Positions 1-6,142 of a DNA stretch of 9,051 nt are shown here, in pieces (the stretch's first letter is position 1; each line of letters opens with the position of its first letter). A program made the position numbers and the translations under genes. The notes under the pieces were generated by a model that saw nothing but the letters and a program-made list of their open reading frames with translations, did no database searches and was not told where the DNA came from. Source of the stretch: Sedimentisphaerales bacterium (lineage in GTDB: Bacteria; Planctomycetota; Phycisphaerae; Sedimentisphaerales; SM23-30); NCBI GenBank assembly GCA_030634605.1, contig DAOWAK010000025.1:1-9051 (forward strand), read 5' to 3'.

Positions 1-381
1 AAACTGATCAACGAAATCGGACTGCTCGACAGCGAGCAATTTCCCTGGAACGGCAGCCCGATTGATTTCGCCGCCCGCGCCTATAAAAAAGACTACATCT
101 ATAAAGTGATGCCCAAAAATCCCGAACTGGTTATTCACTACCGGGCGATGAGCTGTCGTGATTTCTCCTCTAAGGCTGAACCTAAAGCCCGCCCTCGAAC
201 CATCGACCACCAACAGGTAATCCGCGAGAATGGCCTGAATCCGGTCAAAATACCCCGCTGGGCCTGGCAGGTTTACAAACTGCTGCCTGGAAAACAATTT
301 TACCACCTGACCCGGGAGGAATTCCTCCTGGCTAACGGCAAAGACGAAATTCGCAAAAAATTTTACGCCCGGCATGGTTAA
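1..381 (+). CDS. Probable family-2 glycosyltransferase, C-terminal part (5' end outside window)
   Basis: The frame is open from the first base of the window to a TAA at 379-381, giving the last 126 residues of a protein that starts upstream. Residues 5-48 follow the pattern seen near the end of the catalytic domain of GT2 (GT-A fold) glycosyltransferases: EIGLLD, an aromatic stretch, a D-F-x-x-R-A segment (D22, R26), then Y-K-K-D-Y and a V-I-H-Y (residues 44-47). In that family this region holds the catalytic-base acidic residue and a His after it. The usual E-D-x-D is here replaced by G-S-P-I-D, keeping only the last Asp, which is unusual. The remaining about 75 residues are basic and aromatic and match nothing I recognise. 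The neighbouring glycan genes fit a glycosyltransferase, but the assignment rests on a pattern over about 45 residues. A terminator-like hairpin follows 49 bases after the stop. Confidence 0.5.
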   Translation, partial: KLINEIGLLDSEQFPWNGSPIDFAARAYKKDYIYKVMPKNPELVIHYRAMSCRDFSSKAEPKARPRTIDHQQVIRENGLNPVKIPRWAWQVYKLLPGKQFYHLTREEFLLANGKDEIRKKFYARHG

Positions 382-430
382 AATTAATGAATATTTCCTG
401 TTTTTCGCTACATGTTGCACTTATGAGTTG

Positions 431-449
431 GTGCGGTTTCGCACTTTTT
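431..449 (+). terminator. Intrinsic terminator after the partial glycosyltransferase gene
   Basis: A perfect 5-bp stem, GTGCG (431-435) and CGCAC (440-444), closes a GTTT tetraloop and is followed at once by five T (445-449). A G-T wobble between 430 and 445 could add a sixth pair. It lies 49 bases past the TAA at 379-381 and points in the same direction as that gene, so it probably ends its transcript and separates it from the methyltransferase operon. The stem is short, so efficiency may be modest. Confidence 0.5.
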
Positions 450-669
450 CTTGAGTGGCTCGGTTGGGTTTCGGTTCGGCAGGGCCTTTTTGGCCAAGCG
501 GACGACAATTTTAAGCAGGTTCGATGAACTTTACGAAAGCACATTTTATTAAAAACCGTTCTAAAGACCCTGCTGGAGTGCAATTAACGAAACGTAAAAC
601 TGCGAAAGTTAACAGTTGAATCCGCTAATTTTATTTAAATGATTTTTTAGAGGTTCCCTAAAGAAAAAG

Positions 670-678
670 TGTGACACA
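670..678. promoter_or_regulatory. Short palindrome TGTG-A-CACA, possible operator
   Basis: A perfect 4+1+4 palindrome lies 102 bases before the ATG of the first methyltransferase, just after an A-rich run and downstream of the weak promoter-like pair at 616-643. Its position suggests a repressor or activator site for the glycan operon. Nine bases occur often by chance and only one copy was noticed, so this is a lead rather than an annotation. Confidence 0.15.
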
Positions 679-780
679 TAGTGCCGCCCTACGGGTACGC
701 AGGACTGCAGCAGCAAAACCGCACAATAATAAATACCAATAACAGATTATTTGTCAGAGACTAACTCAGAAAGCGGATCT

Positions 781-1473
781 ATGAACAAAGAAATCCGAAC
801 CATGGTGTCGATCCTTGCCGATGAATTCGAATTCCCGGAACCTATCTGGGAAATTGGTTCTTTTCTGGTCGAGGGGCAACAGCAGCTTGCCGATCTCCGC
901 CCGCTTTTTCCGGGAAAACAATATGTCGGCCTGGATATGCGGGAAGGGCCCGGCGTCGATCGCGTCGAAAACATCGAACATATCAACGCCCCCGATGAAA
1001 GTGTCAGCACGATATTATGTCTGAACACACTCGAACATGTAACCGACATTTTTGCCGGTGCCCGGGAACTCTATCGCGTGCTTAAACCTGGCGGTGTCTT
1101 GATTATTACCGCACCCTTTGATTTTCCAATTCATGCTCATCCCGGTGACTACTGGCGGTTTACGCCCCAGGCGCTGATTTATCTGACCAGAAATTTCCCG
1201 CTCTGCATCGCCGGTTCCCACGGCCACAAAGACGATCCCCATACCAGCCTGCTCTTCGCTTTTAAACATGATCAGCTTGACCAGATTGAGCCGAAAGTAA
1301 CTGCACTGCAACAACGCCTCCAAAAGGAACTTGCCGGCAAAAAGCCTCATGCCGACCGGGCTATCAAACTTTCGCTGGCACGCAAACTGGCGGGCAAAAA
1401 AATGTTTCGTACTCGCGACCATCGCGACGATATTAATCTTTGGCTTGTCAAAAACCATACCGCCGACCGGTAG
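781..1473 (+). CDS. Class I SAM-dependent methyltransferase (Methyltransf_11 type)
   Basis: A 230-residue protein with a Rossmann-like SAM-binding domain covering most of its length. Motif I is E-I-G-S (24-27), with F28 and L29 where further glycines often stand. An acidic residue that would hold the SAM ribose follows in VGLD (D52). Then come LNTLEHV (81-87), typical of the Methyltransf_11/23 families, and the ELYRVLKPGG segment before strand 5. The aromatic end of the domain (HPGDYWRFTP) is also typical and probably near the acceptor. The last about 50 residues are very basic. The ATG at 781 was chosen because a loose purine-rich AAAGCGGA precedes it; a TTG at 751 would add ten Ser/Glu-rich residues with no ribosome site. 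An inverted repeat (ACCGCC 1459-1464, GGCGGT 1476-1481) spans the TAG stop. The context suggests a sugar or lipid-linked glycan acceptor, but the substrate is unknown. It is the first gene of the probable operon. Confidence 0.85.
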   Translation: MNKEIRTMVSILADEFEFPEPIWEIGSFLVEGQQQLADLRPLFPGKQYVGLDMREGPGVDRVENIEHINAPDESVSTILCLNTLEHVTDIFAGARELYRVLKPGGVLIITAPFDFPIHAHPGDYWRFTPQALIYLTRNFPLCIAGSHGHKDDPHTSLLFAFKHDQLDQIEPKVTALQQRLQKELAGKKPHADRAIKLSLARKLAGKKMFRTRDHRDDINLWLVKNHTADR

Positions 1474-1550
1474 CAGGCGGTTAATGGATCTCGTTTTGAG
1501 TACCCTAAATCTCGACCACAACACCAAAACCTTTATTAACTCGGGTTGAA

Positions 1551-2561
1551 ATGAATACCGAAACAATAAATTGTGATTTATGCGGCTCCGACCAGAGCGA
1601 ACAACTGCTGGTGGGCCAGGATTTTTTGCACGGCACTAAGGGGCAATGGCCCGTAGTCAAATGTATTGATTGCGGATTAATTTTCACCAACCCCCGGCCG
1701 GCCCCGGAATCACTGGCACAAGTTTATCCCGATGATTACAACCCCTATCGCCAGCGAAAACGAAAAAAAATTAACCGCCGCTGGAAAATCCGTCGCTGGG
1801 CCATGCAGCACCACTGGAATTATCCACCCGGGCCGGGCGGACTGTTTGCCAAAATATTCAGCTTCCTGTTTATTCTCTGGACCCGCTTTCATTATCGCAA
1901 TTACGATTTATTCCCCTGGCAAGGCCGGGGTAAGCTGCTCGACTACGGCTGCGGCGGGGGAAAATATCTCAACCGCCTTAAGGACCTTGGCTGGCAGGTT
2001 ACCGGAATGGACATGTCCGAACAGGCGGTGGAGGTTTGCAAAAAACAGAATCTGGATGTCCGCGTCGGGATAAACATGGATAAGGAATTTGAACCGGAAA
2101 TTTTCGACGCGGTTACCATGTTCCACGTCCTCGAGCACGTACCCAGCCCCACCGAAACCCTCACCCAGGTAAACCGGATTTTAAAAAATGACGGTTTGCT
2201 GGTTTTCGCGGTCCCCAATATCGCCTCCCTGCCGGCCCGCTGGTTCGGCAAGTGCTGGTTCCCGCTGGACCTGCCCCGACACGTTACCCATTTCAGCAAA
2301 GAAACCGCCGAAAAAATCCTGGCTAAAACCGGGTTTAAACTGGAAAAAACCCTCGCTCAGCAGCACGGCCAAACCATTTCCTCCTCCCTGAACTATCTCG
2401 CCCGTGTAACCGGTAAACAAAAATTTAAGTGCTTCAGTCGTTTCAAAAGAATCTGCTATCTGGTAGAATTACTCTCGATCCTGCGTGGCCAACCCGCCCG
2501 CATTGTGGTGCAGGCCCGCAAAGTACGAAAAATCAACCTTAACACCGAGCCACCGAAATAA
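1551..2561 (+). CDS. SAM-dependent methyltransferase with N-terminal zinc ribbon (Methyltransf_23 type)
   Basis: A 336-residue protein in three parts. Residues 8-41 form a zinc-ribbon-like module with two CxxC pairs (C8/C11 and C38/C41), followed by the GLIFTNPRP segment usual in this family. Residues 67-114 are strongly basic (RKRKK, RRWKIRRW) and then hydrophobic (GLFAKIFSFLFILW, 97-110), which could be an interfacial membrane-binding element. The catalytic domain starts at D-Y-G-C-G-G-G (131-137), with an acidic residue in GMDMS, then FHVLEHV and a LKNDGLLVFAVPN segment. Such proteins are common in polysaccharide and lipid-modification clusters and usually methylate sugars or related small acceptors. 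The ATG at 1551 has no strong Shine-Dalgarno; it lies 77 bases after the previous gene. The gene ends with tandem TAA codons, and the next start is 25 bases on. The acceptor is not predictable from the sequence. Confidence 0.88.
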   Translation: MNTETINCDLCGSDQSEQLLVGQDFLHGTKGQWPVVKCIDCGLIFTNPRPAPESLAQVYPDDYNPYRQRKRKKINRRWKIRRWAMQHHWNYPPGPGGLFAKIFSFLFILWTRFHYRNYDLFPWQGRGKLLDYGCGGGKYLNRLKDLGWQVTGMDMSEQAVEVCKKQNLDVRVGINMDKEFEPEIFDAVTMFHVLEHVPSPTETLTQVNRILKNDGLLVFAVPNIASLPARWFGKCWFPLDLPRHVTHFSKETAEKILAKTGFKLEKTLAQQHGQTISSSLNYLARVTGKQKFKCFSRFKRICYLVELLSILRGQPARIVVQARKVRKINLNTEPPK

Positions 2562-2586
2562 TAAAAATGGAGATTCACAAATAAAG

Positions 2587-4221
2587 ATGACTTTGCCAAA
2601 AATCAAAGTTCTTATCATCGGCATCGATGGTGCCACTTGGGACAATCTCGACGATTACGTCCTGGACAACTTCATGCCCACCCTGAAGGGGTTGCGCAAC
2701 CGGGGCAGCTCAGGGATCCTAAAATCCACTTTCCCAGCGGTCACCCCCGCGGCATGGACCACCTGCACCAGCGGCTGCGAACCTCAGACCCATGGCTTGA
2801 CCGATTTCCAGAAATACTCCTTTCCGGACAATCTGCTCAAAATAACCAACTCGACCTCCGTCGTGGTCCCCTCCATGTGGCACTACCTGGGCCAGCAGGG
2901 CTATCGCGTCGCCAGCCTCAATGTGCCCTTTACCTACCCCGCCTATTCCATCAACGGCTTCATGGTTTCCGGACTCGGCTGCCCCGGTACCGGCTGCGAC
3001 TTCACCTATCCCAAAGATTTCAAACAAACCCTACTGAAAAACATCCCCGATTACGGTATCGCCCTCGGCCCCGAAGGCATTAACAAACGCAATAACAGCT
3101 TTGGAGGCACTGAGCAGGAATTCACTAAAACCATTAACCGCCTGGGCAGACGTTTCGAAAACCGACTCGAAGTGGCCAGGCTCGTTCAAAAAGAAAATCC
3201 CGTTGACATAATGATGGTGCAGTTCCAACAGCTCGACCTGCTCCAGCACCTCTGCTGGCCTTACGTTTATTATAAAACCCGCGACCAGCACCCCTGGCAC
3301 CGCGACCAGGTTTTCGCCCTGCTCAAAAAACTCGACGACATTATCGCCGAATTGCTCCAACTAATCGACCTTGACAATTCCTTGCTAATCGTCGCTTCCG
3401 ATCATGGCTTTGGCCCAATGAAATACAACGCCAACATCAACCGATTCCTTACCGAATGGGGCTATATCAAACGCGCGGGAACCTTCAACAGGATGATCCG
3501 TAGAACACGCCGCAACCTGATGAACCTGCAAAAACCACAAAACCGCCTCATGACCGTTGATCTAAAACAACCAGTCAACTGGAAAAAAACTCGGGCTATC
3601 GCACTGCGTCGCCCAATCTATGGTGCTGTTTACCTCAATGTCAAAGGCCGACAGCCCGGCGGTTGTGTTAATCCCGGCGACGAATACAACCAGCTGATAG
3701 CCGAGCTGAAGGAGAAATTCCTGTCTGTTACCAATCCCCACAATGGCGAAAAAGTTTTTGAACGCGTCGTTAGTCCCAAAGAATCGTGGCCCCACCTGGA
3801 CGCTCCCGAAGAAATCTTCGGCGATCTCATGGTCGCCCAAAAGCAAGGCTACCGCACCAACCTCACCATGAAAGACTCCTATCCTCCCATTGAAGCAACT
3901 TCCGCCGATTCTCTCTCTGCGTCCTGGCACCATCCCAACGGCATCCACATCATCGCCGGAAACAACATCAGGCAAAATCACCAGGCAAACGCCAGAATCT
4001 CCGACCTGGTACCCACCATTTACTCCTGGCTGGGCATGGACATTCCCGCCGAGGTGGACGGCAGCTGCATCACCGACGTCTTCAATCAACCACCGAAAGC
4101 AAAAAAACTCGATACCAGAAATTTTCCCGACTCCTTCACCGGCGCCGGCAGCTATGAAGAATCCGAACAGGAAAAACAGGCCCTGGCTGAACAGCTCAAG
4201 AACCTCGGATACCTTGAATAA
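2587..4221 (+). CDS. Alkaline-phosphatase-superfamily phosphodiesterase/phosphatase
   Basis: A 544-residue protein of the type I phosphodiesterase/nucleotide pyrophosphatase family. The candidate two-metal site is complete. D14 lies in IIGIDGATW. The likely nucleophile is T53 in FPAVTPAAWTT, about 40 residues after the first Asp as in NPP-type enzymes. D217 and H221 lie in QQLDLLQH, D272 and H273 in ASDHGFG, and H448/H449 in WHHPNG. The C-terminus ends in LKNLGYLE, a tail common in this superfamily. No signal peptide is visible, so it is predicted cytoplasmic. The ATG at 2587 was chosen because the IGIDG motif then begins at the usual distance from the N-terminus; GGAG at 2569-2572 is a rather distant ribosome site, and an upstream GTG at 2485 would overlap the previous gene by 77 bases. 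Family members cleave phosphomono- or phosphodiesters; a role in processing a phosphorylated glycan or lipid carrier is inferred from the neighbours only. Confidence 0.88.
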   Translation: MTLPKIKVLIIGIDGATWDNLDDYVLDNFMPTLKGLRNRGSSGILKSTFPAVTPAAWTTCTSGCEPQTHGLTDFQKYSFPDNLLKITNSTSVVVPSMWHYLGQQGYRVASLNVPFTYPAYSINGFMVSGLGCPGTGCDFTYPKDFKQTLLKNIPDYGIALGPEGINKRNNSFGGTEQEFTKTINRLGRRFENRLEVARLVQKENPVDIMMVQFQQLDLLQHLCWPYVYYKTRDQHPWHRDQVFALLKKLDDIIAELLQLIDLDNSLLIVASDHGFGPMKYNANINRFLTEWGYIKRAGTFNRMIRRTRRNLMNLQKPQNRLMTVDLKQPVNWKKTRAIALRRPIYGAVYLNVKGRQPGGCVNPGDEYNQLIAELKEKFLSVTNPHNGEKVFERVVSPKESWPHLDAPEEIFGDLMVAQKQGYRTNLTMKDSYPPIEATSADSLSASWHHPNGIHIIAGNNIRQNHQANARISDLVPTIYSWLGMDIPAEVDGSCITDVFNQPPKAKKLDTRNFPDSFTGAGSYEESEQEKQALAEQLKNLGYLE

Positions 4222-4257
4222 CAGTTGATGAGCACGAATGTGCAAAAGGACCCTTAA

Positions 4258-5280
4258 ATGCGTGTCGCGATCATTGCCGATTTTAAGCATGACTCACTGC
4301 GCAATGTGCAGATCATCGCTCGCAAGTTCCAGAAGGGCCTCATCCAGATCGGCCATGACACCCTACCCATCAGCTACCGAAACCTGATGCTCGAATTCAG
4401 CCCGGTACGCAGCAAAACCATCGCCCGAAAATTCGCAAAAAAAAAAACCGATCTCCACTGCTGCGCACTGCTGGCCGACTATCAACCCGACATCGTGGTT
4501 TTCTTTTCCTTTCGTAACTTTGACGATAACTCTCTTATCCAGTTCCGCCAAATACTGCCCCACGCCAAGTTCGTCGGCTGGTACGAAGACTCCCTCGACG
4601 GCTTCACCGACACCGCCTGCCAGATCACCCGCCAACTCGACTGGCTCCTGGCTACCGGCGGCGGAGACCACCTCCAGGCCATCGCCGAAAAATGCAAAGT
4701 CCGCGCCGCCTTCATGCCCAATCCCTGCGATCCCGACGTCGAAAACAACTATCCAACGTCCCCGGATCGCGTTACCGACATTTTATTCACCGGTAAATTA
4801 TCCCACAAATCTCGTGGAACCGACACCTCACGCAAAGACCTGATCGAACTGCTCCAGAAAAAACATCAACTGACCATCTTCGGCTCCCAAGGCCAACCAG
4901 CCGTGCTGGGCCTGGAATATTTCCGCCGGATTTCCGCCACCCGCATCGCCCTTTCCGTCAATGCTTCCAGCGACATCCGCATGTATCATTCCGACCGTCT
5001 CATTAATTACCTCGCTTGCGGCGCGTTCGTCCTGTCAAAATCCGTCCCCGATGGCCGGTTGCTTTTCGAAGATGGTAAACACCTACGCTACTTCGATACG
5101 GCCCAGCAGTGTCTCGATCTGGTTGACCACTACCTGACCCACCCCGAAGAACGGCAAAGAATCGCCGCCGCCGCCATGGAGAACGCCCATCAGAATTTCA
5201 ACGGTGCTTCTCTGGCAAAAGACGTGATCGATTTAATCCAGACCGGCACCTACAATCGTCCCTGGGCGGAGATTATCTAA
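4258..5280 (+). CDS. CgeB-like GT-B glycosyltransferase (Glyco_trans_1_2)
   Basis: A 340-residue protein with the two-lobed layout of GT-B glycosyltransferases and no signal peptide or membrane segment. The N-terminal lobe starts MRVAIIADFKHDSLRN and includes GWYEDS (107-112), typical of the CgeB/DUF3880 type. The linker carries NPCDPD and DILFTGKLSHKSRG. The C-terminal lobe has RMYHSDRLINYLACGAFVLS (241-260) followed by an FEDGKHLRYF segment and a helical HPEERQRIA end, as in Glyco_trans_1_2 proteins, where this region binds the nucleotide-sugar donor. It would transfer a sugar during polysaccharide or glycolipid assembly; donor and acceptor are unknown. A good Shine-Dalgarno (AAGGA, 4246-4250) stands seven bases before the ATG. 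An 11-A run at 4437-4447 encodes part of AKKKT and is a possible slippage site. The next gene begins two bases after the stop. Confidence 0.85.
   Translation: MRVAIIADFKHDSLRNVQIIARKFQKGLIQIGHDTLPISYRNLMLEFSPVRSKTIARKFAKKKTDLHCCALLADYQPDIVVFFSFRNFDDNSLIQFRQILPHAKFVGWYEDSLDGFTDTACQITRQLDWLLATGGGDHLQAIAEKCKVRAAFMPNPCDPDVENNYPTSPDRVTDILFTGKLSHKSRGTDTSRKDLIELLQKKHQLTIFGSQGQPAVLGLEYFRRISATRIALSVNASSDIRMYHSDRLINYLACGAFVLSKSVPDGRLLFEDGKHLRYFDTAQQCLDLVDHYLTHPEERQRIAAAAMENAHQNFNGASLAKDVIDLIQTGTYNRPWAEII
4437..4447 (+). repeat. 11-base poly-A run inside the glycosyltransferase gene
   Basis: Eleven consecutive A cross codons 60-64 (A-K-K-K-T). The frame on both sides encodes a continuous protein, so the gene is intact as given. 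Runs of this length are prone to polymerase slippage in replication and transcription and to sequencing error. No alternative frame continues as a recognisable protein. Confidence 0.9.
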
Positions 5281-5282
5281 AA

Positions 5283-5735
5283 ATGTCATCATTATTATAC
5301 CGAAAAACCCTTCGCCCGCTTTTACACCACATCAAAAAGTTCAAAAACTTTATCCGCGACCTGGCTGTCTGTATCTGGCGTGGCTGGAACCTGCGATTAA
5401 TTACCGCTTGCGACATCAACCTTTACAAAACCCCCAACACCACCATTTTTACCCATCCCGTGGGCATCATCATCAGCAGCAAAGCCGTGCTCGGCCAACA
5501 TTGCTCCATCAGACAAAACGTAACCATCGGCCTCAAGGACGAAGGCGTAAAGGAATACCCCACCCTGGGCGACCACGTTCGCGTTGGAGCTGGTGCAATG
5601 ATTCTAGGGGGAGTAAAAATCGGTGATCGAGCTGTTATTGGTGCCGGTGCCCTGGTTCTCAAAGACGTTCCCGCTGACACCATTTATTACTGTCGCATGG
5701 AACCCGTCTTAAAGCCCACCAAAGAAAATTCATGA
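5283..5735 (+). CDS. CysE-like hexapeptide-repeat O-acetyltransferase (short form)
   Basis: A 150-residue left-handed beta-helix acyltransferase. After a basic N-terminal helix (about residues 1-35) comes the signature of the serine-acetyltransferase family: H58-P-V-G-I, then hexapeptide turns (AVLGQHCSI, NVTIG), a GDHVRVGAGAMILGGVKIGD stretch and IGAGALVLKDVPAD. H58 corresponds to the catalytic His of CysE. Two differences argue against ordinary serine acetylation. Tyr (Y92) stands where CysE has the second active-site His, and the usual G-V-P-A tail is replaced by CRMEPV. The large N-terminal helical domain of CysE (about 270 residues in E. coli) is absent. It probably uses acetyl-CoA to acetylate a sugar in the glycan made by this operon. 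It starts two bases after the previous stop, with GGAG (5268-5271) inside the preceding gene as the probable ribosome site, suggesting translational coupling. Serine O-acetyltransferase remains possible. Confidence 0.82.
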   Translation: MSSLLYRKTLRPLLHHIKKFKNFIRDLAVCIWRGWNLRLITACDINLYKTPNTTIFTHPVGIIISSKAVLGQHCSIRQNVTIGLKDEGVKEYPTLGDHVRVGAGAMILGGVKIGDRAVIGAGALVLKDVPADTIYYCRMEPVLKPTKENS

Positions 5736-5773
5736 TCCTTCCACAGCCTGGCTAATTCTAAGCTTTTTGTTGG

Positions 5774-6142
5774 TTATGGAGAGGATGGGGATTGGGGTTT
5801 TGGTTTGACTTCGAAAAATATGTGGCGAGGTCGGGCGACTTTTTGGGCGGTTTTATCCGTCATGCGGATAGTGATTTGATATTTGCCCGGCGACAGAGTG
5901 GGAATGCGCAGCGGGCCAACCAGAAAAAAGTCCTGCCGGGGTTTGGCTGTGGGTTTATCGGGTACATCTGCAGAGAGTCTGGCGAGGATTTGATAGTTTT
6001 CATCGAATAGAGATATCTCAGCGTGAAGGTCTGTGTAGAAGTTACCTTGACTGTTTTGGATGCTTTTGAAGTTTTGCACTTCGCAATAGATCTGGATTTG
6101 CCGTTCCTGGCTTAGGGATATTAATTTATGAGCGATTTCCTG
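5774..6142 (-). pseudogene. C-terminal domain of the lipoprotein, cut off by an in-frame stop
   Basis: Directly after the TAA at 6143-6145 the same reading frame continues for 122 codons to a TAA at 5774-5776. It reads as a compact beta-rich domain: QIQIYCEVQNF, then FYTDLHAEISLFDE, ILARLSADVPDK, RQDFFLVGPLRIP and PGKYQITIRMTD, ending in a Pro/Ser/Lys tail. This matches, from memory, the conserved ending of planctomycete lipoproteins in which CEV-NF, DF-L and PG-Y-L are fixed points. The peptide just before the stop (KVCDKVLGFGQ) joins it naturally, and my recollection of the family is G-F-G-x-Tyr there, so a Tyr codon changed to TAA by one base is the simplest reading. No ribosome site precedes the only internal GTG (6077-6079), so separate translation looks unlikely. 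Alternatives are stop readthrough or a sequencing error. Confidence 0.7.

Larger units (their letters stand above)
382..780. other. Gene-less stretch between the glycosyltransferase and the methyltransferase operon
   Basis: No convincing gene lies here on either strand; the open frames are short and have no recognisable protein character. It holds the terminator-like hairpin at 431-449, a short GGCC-TTTTT-GGCC inverted repeat at 483-495, and an AT-rich patch at about 626-650. A weak promoter-like pair, TTGAAT (616-621) and AATGAT (638-643) with a 16-base spacer, could drive the operon downstream, but it would leave a leader of more than 100 bases. A 9-base palindrome, TGTG-A-CACA (670-678), lies inside that leader and could be a protein-binding site. 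None of these is strong on its own. Confidence 0.4.

Noticed and set aside
332..583. Open frame on the - strand across the end of the first gene and the spacer
   Set aside because: Its peptide is rich in Cys, Arg and Ser with no recognisable pattern, it overlaps the end of the partial glycosyltransferase, and it has no ribosome site.
1459..1481. Inverted repeat ACCGCC/GGCGGT around the stop of the first methyltransferase
   Set aside because: There is no T tract after it and the loop is 11 bases. It may only tune expression between the two genes and could be chance.
1015..1566. 183-codon frame on the - strand opposite the first methyltransferase
   Set aside because: The + strand encodes clear SAM-binding motifs, and the antisense product resembles nothing.
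4228..4257. Nine-codon mini-frame (MSTNVQKDP) whose stop directly abuts the glycosyltransferase ATG; a similar five-codon frame at 2567-2584 precedes the phosphodiesterase
   Set aside because: Neither has a ribosome site, both are short enough to occur by chance, and the AAGGA inside the first already serves the ATG at 4258.
3562..4290. Long 242-codon frame on the - strand opposite the phosphodiesterase gene
   Set aside because: The + strand frame carries all candidate metal-binding motifs. The antisense peptide is Gly/Val-rich without domain features.
5745..5769. Possible terminator between the convergent acetyltransferase and lipoprotein genes (GCTAATTCTAAGC followed by TTTTT)
   Set aside because: Only three outer pairs form before an A-A mismatch, so the stem is too weak to call.
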